Source: Agromyces mangrovi
GTDB taxonomy: Bacteria; Actinomycetota; Actinomycetes; Actinomycetales; Microbacteriaceae
Direction: 5' to 3'
Assembly (NCBI RefSeq): GCF_030296695.1
Contig: NZ_AP027737.1
Span: 3,100,001-3,164,000, forward strand
DNA: 64,000 nt
Part shown: in pieces, positions 8,464-17,871 of the stretch
Numbering within the stretch: the stretch's first letter is position 1
How the letters are laid out: every line of letters begins with the position of its first letter
Program-made: the position numbers and the translations under genes
The notes under the pieces: generated by a model
Database searches by the model: none
What the model saw: the letters and a program-made list of their open reading frames with translations, nothing else
Told to the model about the DNA's origin: nothing

Positions 8464-9824
8464 GCGCCGAACGCGACTTCGCACTGCCCGACCTCGGCGA
8501 GGGCCTGACCGAGTCCGAGCTGATCGACTGGCGCGTCGCCGTCGGCGACGAGGTCTCGCTCAACCAGATCGTCGCCGACGTCGAGACGGCCAAGGCGGTC
8601 GTCGAGCTGCCGTCGCCGGTCGCCGGCGTCGTGACCGCGCTGCACGCCGAGCCCGGCGAGGTCGTGCAGGTGGGCGCGAGCCTCATGTCGTTCCGGGTGG
8701 GCGGGGCGGATGCCCCGGAGCCGCCGGAGCCCCGAGAGGAACGTGAGACAGAGACAGCGCCCGTCGAACCGGAGGAGTCGCCACGGCGCGAGCCCAACCT
8801 GGTCGGGTACGGGGCCGCCGCGGACGCGTCGCACCCGAAGCGGAAGGCGCGGAAGGTGCCGAGCGCGCCGGCTGCGTCGACCGCACCGGCTCCCGAGCCG
8901 GTCGCTGCGGTCGCGTCGACCACCACGCTGGAGCGCCCGCGACCCGCGGAGCGGCCGCGTTCGACCCCGCCGGTGCGCAAGCTCGCGCACGACCTCGGCG
9001 TGGACCTCGAGGCGCTCGAGGGCACCGGGGAGCGCGGGCTCATCACGCGGGCCGACGTCGAGCACGCGGCATCCGACCGCCCCGTCTCGGGCGCGTCGAG
9101 CACGGCCGAGACTCCCGCAGCCGACGACCGCGTGACGCGCACGCCTGTGCGCGGGGTGCGCAAGCACACGGCCGAGGCGATGGTGCGCAGCGCGTTCACG
9201 GCGCCGCACGCGACCGAGTTCCTGACGGTGGACGTGACCGCGTCGACCGAGCTGCTCGACGAGCTGCGCGACGACCGCGCGACGGCGGGGCACCGGGTCA
9301 CGATGCTCGCGATGGCCGCGAAGGCGACGTGCATCGCGCTCGCGCGCACGCCCGAGCTGAACTCGCGGTGGGACGACGACGCGCACGAGATCGTGCAGCA
9401 CCACTACGTGAACCTCGGCATCGCGGTCGCGACCGAGCGCGGGCTGCTCGTGCCGAACGTGCGCGACGCCGAGCGCATGTCGCTGCTCGAGCTGGCCGAC
9501 GCGATCGGCGAGCTCGCCGCCACGGCGCGCGACGGCAAGACCGCGCCCGCCGACCTCGCCGGCGGCACGATGTCGATCACGAACATCGGCGTCTTCGGCA
9601 TCGACGCGGGCACGCCCATCCTGAACCCGGGCGAGGCCGCGATCCTCGCGACCGGCGCGGTGCGCCGCATGCCGTGGGAGCACCGCGGCGAGGTGGCGCT
9701 GCGCGACGTGATGACGCTCAGCCTGTCGTTCGACCACCGGCTCGTCGACGGGGCGCAGGCGTCCCGGTTCCTGGCCGACGTGGGGGCGATCCTGCGCAGC
9801 CCCGGGCGGGCGCTGACGATGTGA
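8460..9824 (+). CDS. bkdC: 2-oxo acid dehydrogenase complex E2, dihydrolipoamide acyltransferase
   Basis: A 454-residue E2 core protein. It has one N-terminal lipoyl domain (about 5-80) with lipoylated Lys45 in VETAKAVVE. A Pro/Ala/Glu-rich linker follows (about 80-165), then a peripheral subunit-binding domain (VRKLAHDLGVDLEALEGTGERG, split here as VRKLAHDLGV and LEGTGERG, about 170-205). The C-terminal acyltransferase domain carries the catalytic His in FDHRLVDGAQ near 425. It transfers the acyl group from E1 to CoA. No E3 gene is present, so dihydrolipoamide dehydrogenase must be encoded elsewhere. It is the last gene of the bkdABC operon. Confidence 0.94.
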   Translation: MSAERDFALPDLGEGLTESELIDWRVAVGDEVSLNQIVADVETAKAVVELPSPVAGVVTALHAEPGEVVQVGASLMSFRVGGADAPEPPEPREERETETAPVEPEESPRREPNLVGYGAAADASHPKRKARKVPSAPAASTAPAPEPVAAVASTTTLERPRPAERPRSTPPVRKLAHDLGVDLEALEGTGERGLITRADVEHAASDRPVSGASSTAETPAADDRVTRTPVRGVRKHTAEAMVRSAFTAPHATEFLTVDVTASTELLDELRDDRATAGHRVTMLAMAAKATCIALARTPELNSRWDDDAHEIVQHHYVNLGIAVATERGLLVPNVRDAERMSLLELADAIGELAATARDGKTAPADLAGGTMSITNIGVFGIDAGTPILNPGEAAILATGAVRRMPWEHRGEVALRDVMTLSLSFDHRLVDGAQASRFLADVGAILRSPGRALTM

Positions 9825-9885
9825 TGTGCGTCGGTGCGGCGGGCGAGGCATGGACGGATCGGCGCGCGCATGGCACGGTGAGGTC

Positions 9886-10194
9886 ATGAGCGATCGTCGC
9901 ATCCTCTCGCCCGCCGACACCGAGGGCCCCCTCGCCGAGACCGCGTTCACGCACGGCCCGGGCGCGCTGCGGGCCGAGTACACGACCCCCGACTTCGCGA
10001 GCGCGGTACGGCTGCTCGACGCCGTCGCGGTCGTCGCGGACGCGCAGGACCACCACCCCGACGTCGAGCTCGGCTGGGGCCGGGTCGCCTTCACGTTGAG
10101 CTCGCACGACGTCGGCGGCGTCACCAGCCGCGACGTCGAGCTGGCGCAGCGCATCCACGAACTCGCGCTCGAGCAGCGCGGCGACGAGCTCTAG
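9886..10194 (+). CDS. 4a-hydroxytetrahydrobiopterin dehydratase (pterin-4a-carbinolamine dehydratase)
   Basis: A 102-residue protein of the PCD/DCoH family, which dehydrates pterin-4a-carbinolamine to recycle the pterin cofactor of aromatic amino acid hydroxylases. The active-site signature is visible in DAQDHHPDVELGWGRV, with the paired His residues, followed by LSSHDVGGVTSRDVELA. The ATG at 9886 follows a GGTGAGG ribosome site at 5-bp spacing. It is 61 bases downstream of bkdC on the same strand. No hydroxylase gene is nearby, so its physiological partner is unknown. Confidence 0.88.
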   Translation: MSDRRILSPADTEGPLAETAFTHGPGALRAEYTTPDFASAVRLLDAVAVVADAQDHHPDVELGWGRVAFTLSSHDVGGVTSRDVELAQRIHELALEQRGDEL

Positions 10195-10215
10195 CCTCGG
10201 CGGGGACTCGACGCG

Positions 10216-10629
10216 TCAGTCGAGGCGGAAGACGATTCCGTCCGCGTCGTCGGCGACGGGTGTGAAGCCGGTGTGCTCGAGCACCGCGATCGAGGCGTGG
10301 TCGTCGGTCGCGGTGCGCGCGTGCACGGGCCGCGGCTGGGTGTCGAGGAAGAGGCGCACTGCGCGGGTGCCGATGCCGCGCCCCTGCTGGTCGGGGCGGA
10401 TGCGGCAGGTGATCTCCGAGCCCGCTGGGCCGGTCTGCCGCACGACCGTGCCGACGGGAGTGCCGTCGGCGCGCACCAGGCGCGCGTCGACGCCGGGTTC
10501 GTCGAGCAGACGCCGCCAGCGGGCATCCGCCGCTTCAGCCCCCTCGGAAGGGTCGGGTTCGAGTCGCGGGAGTTCGTCGAGGTCGCGTGCGCGGATCGCG
10601 CGCAGGCTCACGACGCGAGGCTGCTCCAT
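10216..10629 (-). CDS. GNAT family N-acetyltransferase
   Basis: A 137-residue acetyltransferase of the GNAT fold. The acetyl-CoA pyrophosphate-binding loop is RPDQQGRGIGTRAVRLFL (about residues 80-97), followed by the NDHA-type segment TDDHASIAVLEHTGFTPV typical of motif B. The substrate is unknown. Its start at 10629 overlaps the end of the TetR gene by 22 bases, so the two are probably cotranscribed from the TetR promoter. A longer frame upstream is a shadow of the TetR gene. Confidence 0.8.
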   Translation of the reverse strand: MEQPRVVSLRAIRARDLDELPRLEPDPSEGAEAADARWRRLLDEPGVDARLVRADGTPVGTVVRQTGPAGSEITCRIRPDQQGRGIGTRAVRLFLDTQPRPVHARTATDDHASIAVLEHTGFTPVADDADGIVFRLD

Positions 10630-11204
10630 GCCATGTCCTCCAGGATGCGACGGACCACGTCGTCCGCCGGTCGCCGCCCATGTGCTCGGGCGCTGTGCGG
10701 GGTCGAGTTGACGAGTCCGAAGGCCGCGTGGGCCCGGATGCGCAACTCGGGTTCGGCCCGGTCGGGCCTCAGGCGGGCGAGCACGCCCACCCACAGTTCG
10801 ACGTACTCGCGCTGCAGCCGCCTGACCTCGTGGGCGTCGGCGTCGGGCAGGCTCGCGAGCTCGCGGTCCTGCACGCGGATCACATCGGCGTTGGCGAGCG
10901 CGAAGTCCACGTGGAAGCTGATCAGGTCGTGCAGGGCGGTTGCCTCGTCGGCCGCGTGTGTGACGGTGGCGCGCCCGCCGTCGAGCAGGCCCGCACTCGC
11001 GTCGCGCAGGACCGCGGCGAGCACGGCCGCCTTGCCGGGGAAGTGGCGGTAGACCGCGGGGCCGCGCACCCCCACGGCTGCACCCAGGTCTTCGAGGGTC
11101 ACGCCGGCGTAGCCGCGCTCGGCGAACAGGTGCGCGGCGGCCTCGAGCAGCGCGTCGCGCCGGTCGGCCTTCGCGCGGTCGCGGTCGGTGAGCGTCTCGG
11201 TCAT
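10608..11204 (-). CDS. TetR/AcrR family transcriptional regulator, likely regulator of the leucine operon
   Basis: A 198-residue repressor. The N-terminal helix-turn-helix (about 12-58) reads ALLEAAAHLFAERGYAGVTL and LGAAVGVRGPAVYRHFPGK. The C-terminal ligand domain ends with a segment typical of acyl-CoA-responsive TetR proteins of actinobacterial fatty acid and amino acid catabolism. An 18-bp palindrome (11216-11233) lies directly upstream, and the same sequence recurs twice before accD1 at 12.7 kb. I infer that it represses itself and the accD1-accA1 operon, with an acyl-CoA as a plausible inducer. ATG 11204 has a GAGAGGG ribosome site. Confidence 0.9.
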   Translation of the reverse strand: MTETLTDRDRAKADRRDALLEAAAHLFAERGYAGVTLEDLGAAVGVRGPAVYRHFPGKAAVLAAVLRDASAGLLDGGRATVTHAADEATALHDLISFHVDFALANADVIRVQDRELASLPDADAHEVRRLQREYVELWVGVLARLRPDRAEPELRIRAHAAFGLVNSTPHSARAHGRRPADDVVRRILEDMAWSSLAS

Positions 11205-11212
11205 GGGTCCCT

Positions 11213-11236
11213 CTCGGTTAATGAACACTAACCGAG
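11213..11236. promoter_or_regulatory. TetR operator 1 (autoregulatory)
   Basis: The inverted repeat CTCGGTTA-N8-TAACCGAG lies immediately upstream of the TetR start. Its 18-bp core GGTTAATGAACACTAACC aligns base for base with two sites upstream of accD1. Confidence 0.75.
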
Positions 11237-11268
11237 ATGAGTGGTCGAGACAAGCGGATGCCGCGGGG

Positions 11269-11991
11269 TCAGGCCGCGGCCGCCGAAGCGCGCACGCGTG
11301 CGACGGCGTCGGCCGCATCGCCGTGCCAGGGTGCGCCGTGGCCCGGCAGCACCCACTCCGCACCGGTCGCGGCGATCGCGTCGAGCGAGTCGAGCGCGAG
11401 GGCGGGGTCGTCGGTGAACGGCGCCGGGCCAGGGCCGGTCGTACCCGTGAGCACGTGCCGAGTCGTGAGCGCGTCGCCGACGCAGACCGCGCCAACGGTC
11501 GGCAGGTGCACGGCGATGCTGCCGGGGGAGTGGCCGGGAACGCCGATCACCCGAGGGCTGCCGGGCAGGTCGAGCACGTGCCCGTCGGCGACGGTGGTCA
11601 CCTCGGCCGGGTACGTGGTCTTCAGGCCCCCGTGGGTCATGGCGTAGCCGAGGAACCGTGCGACCGGTCCGACGCGCATGCGCCCCCACGAGACCGACGG
11701 CGGCTTCTCGGTGCCGCGTGCGCGCGCGGCATCCGCCTCGTGCACGTGGATCGGCACGCCGTGGTCGCGGCGCAGGCGCTCGGCCATGCCGATGTGGTCG
11801 GAGTCGCCGTGGGTGAGCACGACGCCCCGCAGGTCGTCGATCGAGCGGCCCATGGCGTCGAGTTCGGCGAGCAGGTCGTCCCACTGGCCGGCGAGGCCGG
11901 TGTCGACCATCGTGACGCCGTGCTCGTCGGCGACGAGGTAGGAGGCGACGATGTCGTTGCCGACACGGTGCAGCTGCGTGGCGAGTTTCAT
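11269..11991 (-). CDS. MBL-fold metallo-hydrolase
   Basis: A 240-residue metallo-beta-lactamase-fold hydrolase. The metal-binding motif is THGDSDHIG near residue 60, a variant of HxHxDH in which the second His is Asp (HGDSDH). Further ligands are in GVPGHSPGSIAVHLP (His near 155), CVGDALTTRH and VLPGHGAPWHGD. This resembles glyoxalase-II or lactonase-like members; the substrate is unknown. It is divergent from the TetR at 12053, whose operator overlaps the promoter, so that regulator probably controls it. A TATCGT -10-like element ends 7 bases before ATG 11991. Confidence 0.85.
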   Translation of the reverse strand: MKLATQLHRVGNDIVASYLVADEHGVTMVDTGLAGQWDDLLAELDAMGRSIDDLRGVVLTHGDSDHIGMAERLRRDHGVPIHVHEADAARARGTEKPPSVSWGRMRVGPVARFLGYAMTHGGLKTTYPAEVTTVADGHVLDLPGSPRVIGVPGHSPGSIAVHLPTVGAVCVGDALTTRHVLTGTTGPGPAPFTDDPALALDSLDAIAATGAEWVLPGHGAPWHGDAADAVARVRASAAAA

Positions 11992-12014
11992 GAAGGCTAC
12001 GATAGTTAGCTATG

Positions 12015-12035
12015 ATGGCTACTGTCAATAGCCAT
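12015..12035. promoter_or_regulatory. Candidate operator between the metallo-hydrolase and TetR genes
   Basis: A perfect inverted repeat ATGGCTA-CTGTCAA-TAGCCAT sits in the 61-base divergent gap, next to the TATCGT -10-like element of the metallo-hydrolase gene. It is the obvious binding site for the TetR encoded 18 bases downstream. Confidence 0.65.
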
Positions 12036-12052
12036 CGAGTGAAGGAGGCGCC

Positions 12053-12625
12053 ATGCCCACTCCCGAGCGCACGTCCACCGAGCAGGTCGTCGCCGAGGCG
12101 CGGCGCATCCTGGAGGAGCGCGGAGCCGACGGGCTCACGATGCAGGCGGTCGCGACGGCGGTCGGCGTGCGGGCGCCCTCGCTGTACAAGCGGGTCGCCA
12201 GTCGCGACGACCTGCTGCGGCTCGCGCTCGAGGCCACGGCACTCGAGGTCGGCGACCGCGTCGACCGGGCGCTCGCCGGAGCGCCGGCGGACGCGCGGGG
12301 TGCGCTCGGTGCGGTCGCCGACGCGACCCGTGACTACGCCGCCGAAGTGCCCGTCGCGTTCGGCCTGCTGTTCGGCCCGCTCCCGGACGCGGCTCGCCCG
12401 CGGCCCGAGGTGCTCGCGAGCGCGAGCGCCGCGGTGCGCGCGCTCGGTCGACGACTCGCCGGGCCCGAGCACGAGCTCGCGGCCGCCCGCACGATCACGG
12501 CGTGGATGACCGGGTTCGTCGGGATGCAGCGCGCGGGCGCGTTCCGGCTCGGCGGCGACGTCGAGGAGGCGTGGCGGTTCGGCGTCGAGGCGCTCGGTGC
12601 GGCGCTGGAGGCGCGCCGCGGTTGA
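12053..12625 (+). CDS. TetR/AcrR family transcriptional regulator
   Basis: A 190-residue regulator. The N-terminal helix-turn-helix (about 8-55) contains ARRILEERGADGLTMQAVAT and VGVRAPSLYKRVASRDDLLR. The C-terminal part matches the TetR_C_33/WHG-type domain with AARTITAWMTGFVGMQRAGAFRLGG, written here as two blocks: ITAWMTGFVGM and RAGAFRLGGDVEEAW. It is divergent from the metallo-hydrolase gene, its probable target. ATG 12053 has a good AAGGAGGCG ribosome site. The inducer is unknown. Confidence 0.88.
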   Translation: MPTPERTSTEQVVAEARRILEERGADGLTMQAVATAVGVRAPSLYKRVASRDDLLRLALEATALEVGDRVDRALAGAPADARGALGAVADATRDYAAEVPVAFGLLFGPLPDAARPRPEVLASASAAVRALGRRLAGPEHELAAARTITAWMTGFVGMQRAGAFRLGGDVEEAWRFGVEALGAALEARRG

Positions 12626-12688
12626 CTCCGGAGCCGCGGCCGGCCCCGAGGCATCCGTCACCTGACCTGGCAGCTGACTTGCCACTTC

Positions 12689-12732
12689 AGTTAACGATCG
12701 CTAACCTGAATTCCAGTGAGTGATCACTAACT
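12689..12732. promoter_or_regulatory. TetR operators 2 and 3 upstream of accD1
   Basis: Two 18-bp sites, AGTTAACGATCGCTAACC (12689-12706) and AGTGAGTGATCACTAACT (12715-12732), have centres 26 bases apart. Both match operator 1 of the TetR at 11.2 kb in GT, A, GA, C and CTAAC positions. They fill the promoter region of the leucine operon, so binding should repress it. Confidence 0.75.
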
Positions 12733-12775
12733 GAAATGCGCGCGATCGCGCGACGCCATCGACGGAGAGGCGGGC

Positions 12776-14383
12776 ATGGCCACCCTGACGAGCACGCTCG
12801 ACGCGGCATCCGACCAGGCGCAGGCCCGAGCCCGCGCGCACGCCGAGCTCGCCGACGACCTGCGCGCCCGGCTCGAGCGGGCCGCGCGGGGCGGCCCCGA
12901 CGCATCCCGCGACCGCCACGTCGCTCGCGGCAAGCTCCTGCCGCGCGACCGCGTCGACCACCTGCTCGACGAGGGCAGCCCGTTCCTCGAGGTCGCGCCG
13001 CTCGCCGCAGACGGACTCTACGACGACGACACGCCAGCGGCCGGCGTCATCGCCGGCATCGGCCTCGTGTACGGCCGGCACGTGATGGTCGTGTGCAACG
13101 ACCCGACGGTCAAGGGCGGCACGTACTTCCCGATGACCGTGAAGAAGCACCTGCGCGCGCAGGAGATCGCCCTCGAGAACCGCCTGCCCTGCATCTACCT
13201 GGTCGACTCGGGCGGTGCCTTCCTGCCGATGCAGGACGAGGTGTTCCCCGACCGCGACCACTTCGGCCGCATCTTCCACAACCAGGCGCGCATGTCGGCC
13301 GAGGGCATCCCGCAGATCGCCGCCGTGCTCGGCTCGTGCACCGCGGGCGGCGCGTACGTACCGGCGATGAGCGACGAGACCGTGATCGTGCGGAACCAGG
13401 GCACGATCTTCCTCGGGGGCCCGCCGCTCGTGAAGGCCGCCATCGGCGAGGTCGTCACGGCCGAGGAGCTCGGCGGCGGCGAGCTGCACGCGGGCACCTC
13501 GGGCGTCGCCGACCACCTCGCCGAGAACGACGAGCACGCGCTGGCGATCGTGCGCGACATCGTCGCGACCGTGCCGCCGCCGGCCGCTCCGGCGTGGAGC
13601 GTCGCCCCGCCGCATCCGCCCGCCCTCGACGAGGCCGAGCTCACCGCCGCCGTGCCCGTCGACGTGCAGCAGCCCTACGACGTGCGCGAGGTGATCGCGC
13701 GCCTCGTCGACGACAGCGACTTCCACGAGTTCAAGCGCGAGTACGGCGACACGCTCGTCACCGGGTTCGCGCGCATCCACGGCCACCCGGTCGGCATCGT
13801 CGCCAACAACGGCGTGCTGTTCAGCGAGTCGGCCATGAAGGGCGCGCACTTCATCGAGCTGTGCGACCAGCGCGGCATCCCGCTGGTGTTCCTCCAGAAC
13901 ATCTCGGGCTTCATGGTCGGCACCGACGCCGAGGCCGGCGGCATCGCCAAGCACGGCGCGAAGATGGTCACGGCCGTCGCGACGACCCGGGTGCCGAAGC
14001 TCACGGTCGTGATCGGCGGGTCGTTCGGCGCCGGCAACTACTCGATGTGCGGGCGGGCGTACTCGCCCCGGTTCCTCTGGATGTGGCCGAACGCGCGCAT
14101 CTCGGTGATGGGCGGCGAGCAGGCGGCATCCGTGCTCGCGACCGTCAAGCGCGACCAGCTCGAGGCGCGCGGCGAGGAGTGGTCCGATGCCGACGAGGCC
14201 GCGTTCCGCGCCCCGGTGCGCGAGCGCTACGAGTCGCAGGGCAGCCCGTACTACGCCAGCGCCCGGCTCTGGGACGACGGCGTCATCGACCCGCGCGACA
14301 CCCGCACCGTGCTCGGCCTCGCGCTCGACGTCTGCAGCCGAACCCCGCTGCCCGAGCCCGGCTTCGGCCTGTTCCGGATGTGA
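12776..14383 (+). CDS. accD1: 3-methylcrotonyl-CoA carboxylase, carboxyltransferase (beta) subunit
   Basis: A 535-residue carboxyltransferase that moves CO2 from carboxybiotin to the acyl-CoA in leucine breakdown. Length and sequence are closest to methylcrotonyl-CoA carboxylase beta rather than acetyl- or propionyl-CoA carboxylase. The N-terminal crotonase-like half has [35 protein letters not shown] and [16 protein letters not shown]. The C-terminal half has [27 protein letters not shown] and [22 protein letters not shown] 12776 follows GGAGAGGCGGG. It heads an operon with accA1, an acyl-CoA dehydrogenase, MaoC and a CoA-ester lyase, the same set as M. tuberculosis Rv2498c-Rv2502c. Confidence 0.93.
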   Translation: MATLTSTLDAASDQAQARARAHAELADDLRARLERAARGGPDASRDRHVARGKLLPRDRVDHLLDEGSPFLEVAPLAADGLYDDDTPAAGVIAGIGLVYGRHVMVVCNDPTVKGGTYFPMTVKKHLRAQEIALENRLPCIYLVDSGGAFLPMQDEVFPDRDHFGRIFHNQARMSAEGIPQIAAVLGSCTAGGAYVPAMSDETVIVRNQGTIFLGGPPLVKAAIGEVVTAEELGGGELHAGTSGVADHLAENDEHALAIVRDIVATVPPPAAPAWSVAPPHPPALDEAELTAAVPVDVQQPYDVREVIARLVDDSDFHEFKREYGDTLVTGFARIHGHPVGIVANNGVLFSESAMKGAHFIELCDQRGIPLVFLQNISGFMVGTDAEAGGIAKHGAKMVTAVATTRVPKLTVVIGGSFGAGNYSMCGRAYSPRFLWMWPNARISVMGGEQAASVLATVKRDQLEARGEEWSDADEAAFRAPVRERYESQGSPYYASARLWDDGVIDPRDTRTVLGLALDVCSRTPLPEPGFGLFRM

Positions 14384-14388
14384 TCGGC

Positions 14389-16677
14389 ATGACCGCAGCC
14401 CCCTTTCACACCGTGCTCGTCGCGAACCGCGGCGAGATCGCCGTGCGCGTCATCCGTACGCTCCGCCGCCTCGGCATCCGCTCGGTCGCGGTCTACAGCG
14501 ATGCGGATGCCTCTGGGCTGCACGTGCGCACGGCCGACGACGCCGTGCGCATCGGCCCCGCCGCCGCATCCGAGAGCTACCTCGTGCCCGAGCGCATCGT
14601 CGAGGCGGCGCTCGCCTCGGGTGCCGAGGCCGTGCACCCGGGCTACGGATTCCTCTCGGAGCATGTGGGCCTCGCGCGCGCGTGCGCCGACGCGGGCATC
14701 GTGTTCGTCGGCCCGGGGGAGCGCGCGCTCGAGGTGATGGGCGACAAGATCCGCGCGAAGCGCCACGTCGCGCCGTCCGGAGTGCCGGTGGTGCCGGGCG
14801 TCGCCGAGCCCGGGCTCGACGACGACGCGCTCGTCGCGGCCGCGCCGGAGGTCGGCTTCCCGCTGCTCGTGAAGCCGTCGGCGGGCGGCGGCGGCAAGGG
14901 CATGCAGGTCGTGCGCACGGTCGAGGATCTCCGCGCCGAGCTGCCCGGCGTGCGCCGCGTCGCCCGGGCCGCGTTCGGCGACGACGCGCTGCTGCTCGAG
15001 CGCTACCTCGAGCGGCCGCGCCACATCGAGGTGCAGGTGCTCGCCGACCGTCACGGCGGCGTCATCCACCTGGGCGAGCGCGAGTGCTCGCTGCAGCGCC
15101 GCCACCAGAAGGTCATCGAGGAGGCGCCCTCGCCCGTCGTCGACGCGGCCACCCGCCGCCGGCTCGGCGAGGCGGCCTGCGCGGCCGCACGATCGGTCGA
15201 CTACGTCGGCGCGGGCACCGTGGAGTTCCTGGTGTCGGATGCCGCGCCCGACGAGTTCTTCTTCATCGAGATGAACACCCGGCTGCAGGTCGAGCACCCG
15301 GTGACCGAGCTCGTCACCGGCGTCGACCTGGTCGAGCAGCAGCTGCGGATCGCCGCGGGCGAACCGCTCGCCCTCGCGCAGGACGCCGTCGCGTTCGACG
15401 GCCACGCGATCGAGGCGCGCGTCTACGCCGAGTCGCCCGAGCGCGGGTTCCTGCCGTCGACCGGCGACGTGCTCGCGTACCGGGCGCCCTCCGGCGCGGG
15501 CGTGCGGGTCGACAGCGGCATCGACGAGGCATCCGTCGTCACCGCCCACTACGACCCGATGCTCGCGAAGGTCATCGCCCACGGAGCCGACCGCGCCGAG
15601 GCGCTCGACCGGCTCGACCGGGCGCTCGCCGACACCGTCGTGCTCGGCGTCGACACCAACATCGCGTTCCTCCGCCGCCTGCTCGCCGACGAGTCGGTGC
15701 GCGCCGGCCACCTCGACACGGGCCTCATCGATCGGATGCCCGAGGCCGAACCGGCCACGCCCTCGCCGGCCGCCCTCGCAGCCGCCGCCCGCCTCGTCGC
15801 CGCGCGTGCCGCCGACTCCCGCGCCGCCGACGCGGCCCGCGGCCTCGCGTCGCCCATCTGGTCGTCCGGCTCCGGCTGGCGCCTCGGCGCCGACCGCCCC
15901 CGCACGCTGACCTTCACCCACGACGGCGCGTCCTTCGACGTGCCAGCCTCGCCCGCACCCGTCGCCACCCGCCTCGCCACGGCGCCCGCCACCCCGCTCT
16001 CCCACGTGCCCGCCACCGCCATCCCCACGCCTCAGCCACCTGCTGGTGCGCAAAAGGTGGCATCCGCCCCGCAATTGCCACCTTCTGCGCACCAGCAGCC
16101 GTCAGCCGAGGCCGCTGGTGGTGCGCAAGTTGTGGTGACGGACGGCTCGAAGCCACGCGTTGTGCACCAGCGGCCGGAAGGTGTCGAGCACGGCGGCCCT
16201 GGCCGGGACGATGGCGGCGCGATCGCGGTCGCGGGCGACGACGGCACGATCTGGGTGCACGCCGACGGACGCGCGGTCGAGCTGCGTCACATCGGGCGCG
16301 CCGAGCGACTCGCGGCGGCGCTCGCGGCAGTCGAGCGCGGGGGAGCGGATGCGGCGCCGGAGTTGCGCGCACCCATGCCCGGCGCGGTCTCGGCCATCGC
16401 GGTCGCCGACGGCGACCGCGTCGGGGCCGGCGCCGACGTGCTGAGCGTCGAGGCGATGAAGATGGAGCACCGCGTGCGCGCCCCCGTCGCCGGGGTCGTC
16501 CGGCTCGCGGTCGCCGTCGGCGACCAGGTACGTCGCGACCAGGTCGTCGCGCACGTCGAGCCGGCCGACGCGCCGGCGCCCACCGAGACGCCGAACCAAG
16601 AGGCATCCGCTGAGCACCCCCAGACCCCCGCGACCCCGGCCCACCAGGCCGCCGCGGCCCACCCCCACGAGGAATGA
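14389..16677 (+). CDS. accA1: 3-methylcrotonyl-CoA carboxylase, biotin carboxylase/biotin carrier (alpha) subunit
   Basis: A 762-residue protein. The biotin carboxylase domain spans about 1-450, with ATP-grasp motif [11 protein letters not shown] and catalytic HYDPMLAK and [14 protein letters not shown] segments. A BT-like region follows, and the C-terminal biotin carrier domain (about 660-735) has the biotinylated Lys in VEAMKMEH. It carboxylates biotin with ATP and bicarbonate for accD1. Between the two ends lies an unusually long Pro/Gln/His-rich linker (about 545-620). It is encoded by two strong palindromes (16040-16098 and 16110-16175) and looks like inserted repeat DNA translated in frame. 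ATG 14389 is preferred; an in-frame GTG at 14380 would overlap the accD1 stop. Confidence 0.92.
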   Translation: MTAAPFHTVLVANRGEIAVRVIRTLRRLGIRSVAVYSDADASGLHVRTADDAVRIGPAAASESYLVPERIVEAALASGAEAVHPGYGFLSEHVGLARACADAGIVFVGPGERALEVMGDKIRAKRHVAPSGVPVVPGVAEPGLDDDALVAAAPEVGFPLLVKPSAGGGGKGMQVVRTVEDLRAELPGVRRVARAAFGDDALLLERYLERPRHIEVQVLADRHGGVIHLGERECSLQRRHQKVIEEAPSPVVDAATRRRLGEAACAAARSVDYVGAGTVEFLVSDAAPDEFFFIEMNTRLQVEHPVTELVTGVDLVEQQLRIAAGEPLALAQDAVAFDGHAIEARVYAESPERGFLPSTGDVLAYRAPSGAGVRVDSGIDEASVVTAHYDPMLAKVIAHGADRAEALDRLDRALADTVVLGVDTNIAFLRRLLADESVRAGHLDTGLIDRMPEAEPATPSPAALAAAARLVAARAADSRAADAARGLASPIWSSGSGWRLGADRPRTLTFTHDGASFDVPASPAPVATRLATAPATPLSHVPATAIPTPQPPAGAQKVASAPQLPPSAHQQPSAEAAGGAQVVVTDGSKPRVVHQRPEGVEHGGPGRDDGGAIAVAGDDGTIWVHADGRAVELRHIGRAERLAAALAAVERGGADAAPELRAPMPGAVSAIAVADGDRVGAGADVLSVEAMKMEHRVRAPVAGVVRLAVAVGDQVRRDQVVAHVEPADAPAPTETPNQEASAEHPQTPATPAHQAAAAHPHEE
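16040..16098. repeat. Palindromic element inside accA1, copy A
   Basis: Two 23-base arms (16040-16062 and 16076-16098) are complementary with one mismatch around a 13-base loop. The arms contain GGTGCGCA and AGGTGGCA. The element is translated in frame within the accA1 linker. Confidence 0.8.
16110..16175. repeat. Palindromic element inside accA1, copy B
   Basis: A second, less perfect palindrome starts 12 bases after copy A. Its arms contain GGCCGCTGGTGGTGCGCA on the left and the complement of TGTGCACCAGCGGCC on the right. It shares the GGTGCGCA element with copy A, which suggests a tandem pair. Confidence 0.65.
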
Positions 16678-16691
16678 CGAGGACACGCATC

Positions 16692-17858
16692 ATGGACACC
16701 CTGCTGAGCGCCGAGGAACGCGAGCTCTACGAGACCGTCAAGGAGTTCGCCGACACCGTCGTCGCACCTGCCGCGTACCAGTACGACACCGAGCGGCGCC
16801 TGCCGATCGAGATCATCCGCCAGATGGGCGACCTGGGCCTGTTCGGCCTGCCGTTCCCCGAGGAGGTCGGCGGCCGCGGCAAGGACTACGTGCAGCTCTG
16901 CCTCGCCGTCGAGGCGCTCGGCCGCGTCGACCAGTCGATCGGCGTGACCCTCGAGGCGGGCGTCGGGCTCGGCATCATGCCGATCTTCCGCTACGGCACC
17001 GACGAGCAGCGGCAGCAGTGGCTGCCCGACCTCGTCACGGGCCGTGCACTGGCCGGCTTCGGGCTCACCGAGGCACGCGCCGGCTCCGACGCGGGTGCCA
17101 CCGAGACCACCGCACGCCTCGACGGCGACGAGTGGGTCATCGACGGCTCGAAGCAGTTCATCACCAACTCGGGCACGCCGATCACCAGCCTCGTCACGGT
17201 CACCGCCGTCACCAACGAGACCGAGCGCCCCGACGGCTCCGTCAAGAAGGAGCTCTCGAGCATCATCGTGCCGAGCGGCACCCCCGGCTTCACGGTCGGC
17301 GAGAGCTACGACAAGGTCGGCTGGCACACGAGCGACACGCACCCGCTGACGTTCGAGGGCGTGCGCGTGCCCGCCGGCAACCTGCTTGGTGAGCGCGGTC
17401 GCGGCTACGCGAACTTCCTGCAGTCGCTCGACGAGGGCCGCATCGCCTTCGCCGCGCTCGCGACCGGCGCCGCACAGGGCTGCCTCGAGGAGGCCGTCCG
17501 CTACGCGAAGGAGCGCAACGTGTTCGGCACGAACATCGGCTCGCACCAGCACATCGCCTTCACGATCGCGAAGATGCAGGCCCGCGCGCAGCAGGCGCGG
17601 TTGTGCTGGCACGACGCGGCGCGCAAGATGGTCGCCGGGAAGCCCTTCAAGATGGAGGCGTCGATCGCGAAGATGGTGGCGGGGGATGCCGCGATGGAGA
17701 ACGCGCGCGCGGCCACCCAGGTGTTCGGCGGCTACGGCTTCCTGAACGAGAACGCCGTGGCGCGCCACTACCGCGACTCGAAGATCCTCGAGATCGGCGA
17801 GGGCACGACCGAGGTGCAGCTCATGGTCATCTCGCGGGAGCTCGGCCTGGCGGCGTAG
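16692..17858 (+). CDS. Acyl-CoA dehydrogenase (isovaleryl-CoA dehydrogenase-like, FadE19 type)
   Basis: A 388-residue FAD-dependent acyl-CoA dehydrogenase with the usual N-terminal helical, middle beta and C-terminal helical domains. Signatures are FGLTEARAGSDAGATETTA (substrate/FAD loop), QVFGGYGFLNENAVARHYRD and the C-terminal EIGEGTTEVQ. The catalytic Glu sits in the classical C-terminal position (GEGT); human isovaleryl-CoA dehydrogenase has Ala there and uses another Glu. Operon context next to methylcrotonyl-CoA carboxylase still points to isovaleryl-CoA (or a short branched acyl-CoA) as substrate. ATG 16692 has GAGGA 8 bases upstream; ATG 16674 overlapping the accA1 stop is the alternative. 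Confidence 0.9.
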   Translation: MDTLLSAEERELYETVKEFADTVVAPAAYQYDTERRLPIEIIRQMGDLGLFGLPFPEEVGGRGKDYVQLCLAVEALGRVDQSIGVTLEAGVGLGIMPIFRYGTDEQRQQWLPDLVTGRALAGFGLTEARAGSDAGATETTARLDGDEWVIDGSKQFITNSGTPITSLVTVTAVTNETERPDGSVKKELSSIIVPSGTPGFTVGESYDKVGWHTSDTHPLTFEGVRVPAGNLLGERGRGYANFLQSLDEGRIAFAALATGAAQGCLEEAVRYAKERNVFGTNIGSHQHIAFTIAKMQARAQQARLCWHDAARKMVAGKPFKMEASIAKMVAGDAAMENARAATQVFGGYGFLNENAVARHYRDSKILEIGEGTTEVQLMVISRELGLAA

Positions 17859-17871
17859 CGGGAGGAACGGC

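Noticed and set aside
12736..14388. Upstream extension of the accA1 frame across accD1
   Set aside because: This part is an out-of-frame reading of accD1; the biotin carboxylase family begins at 14389.
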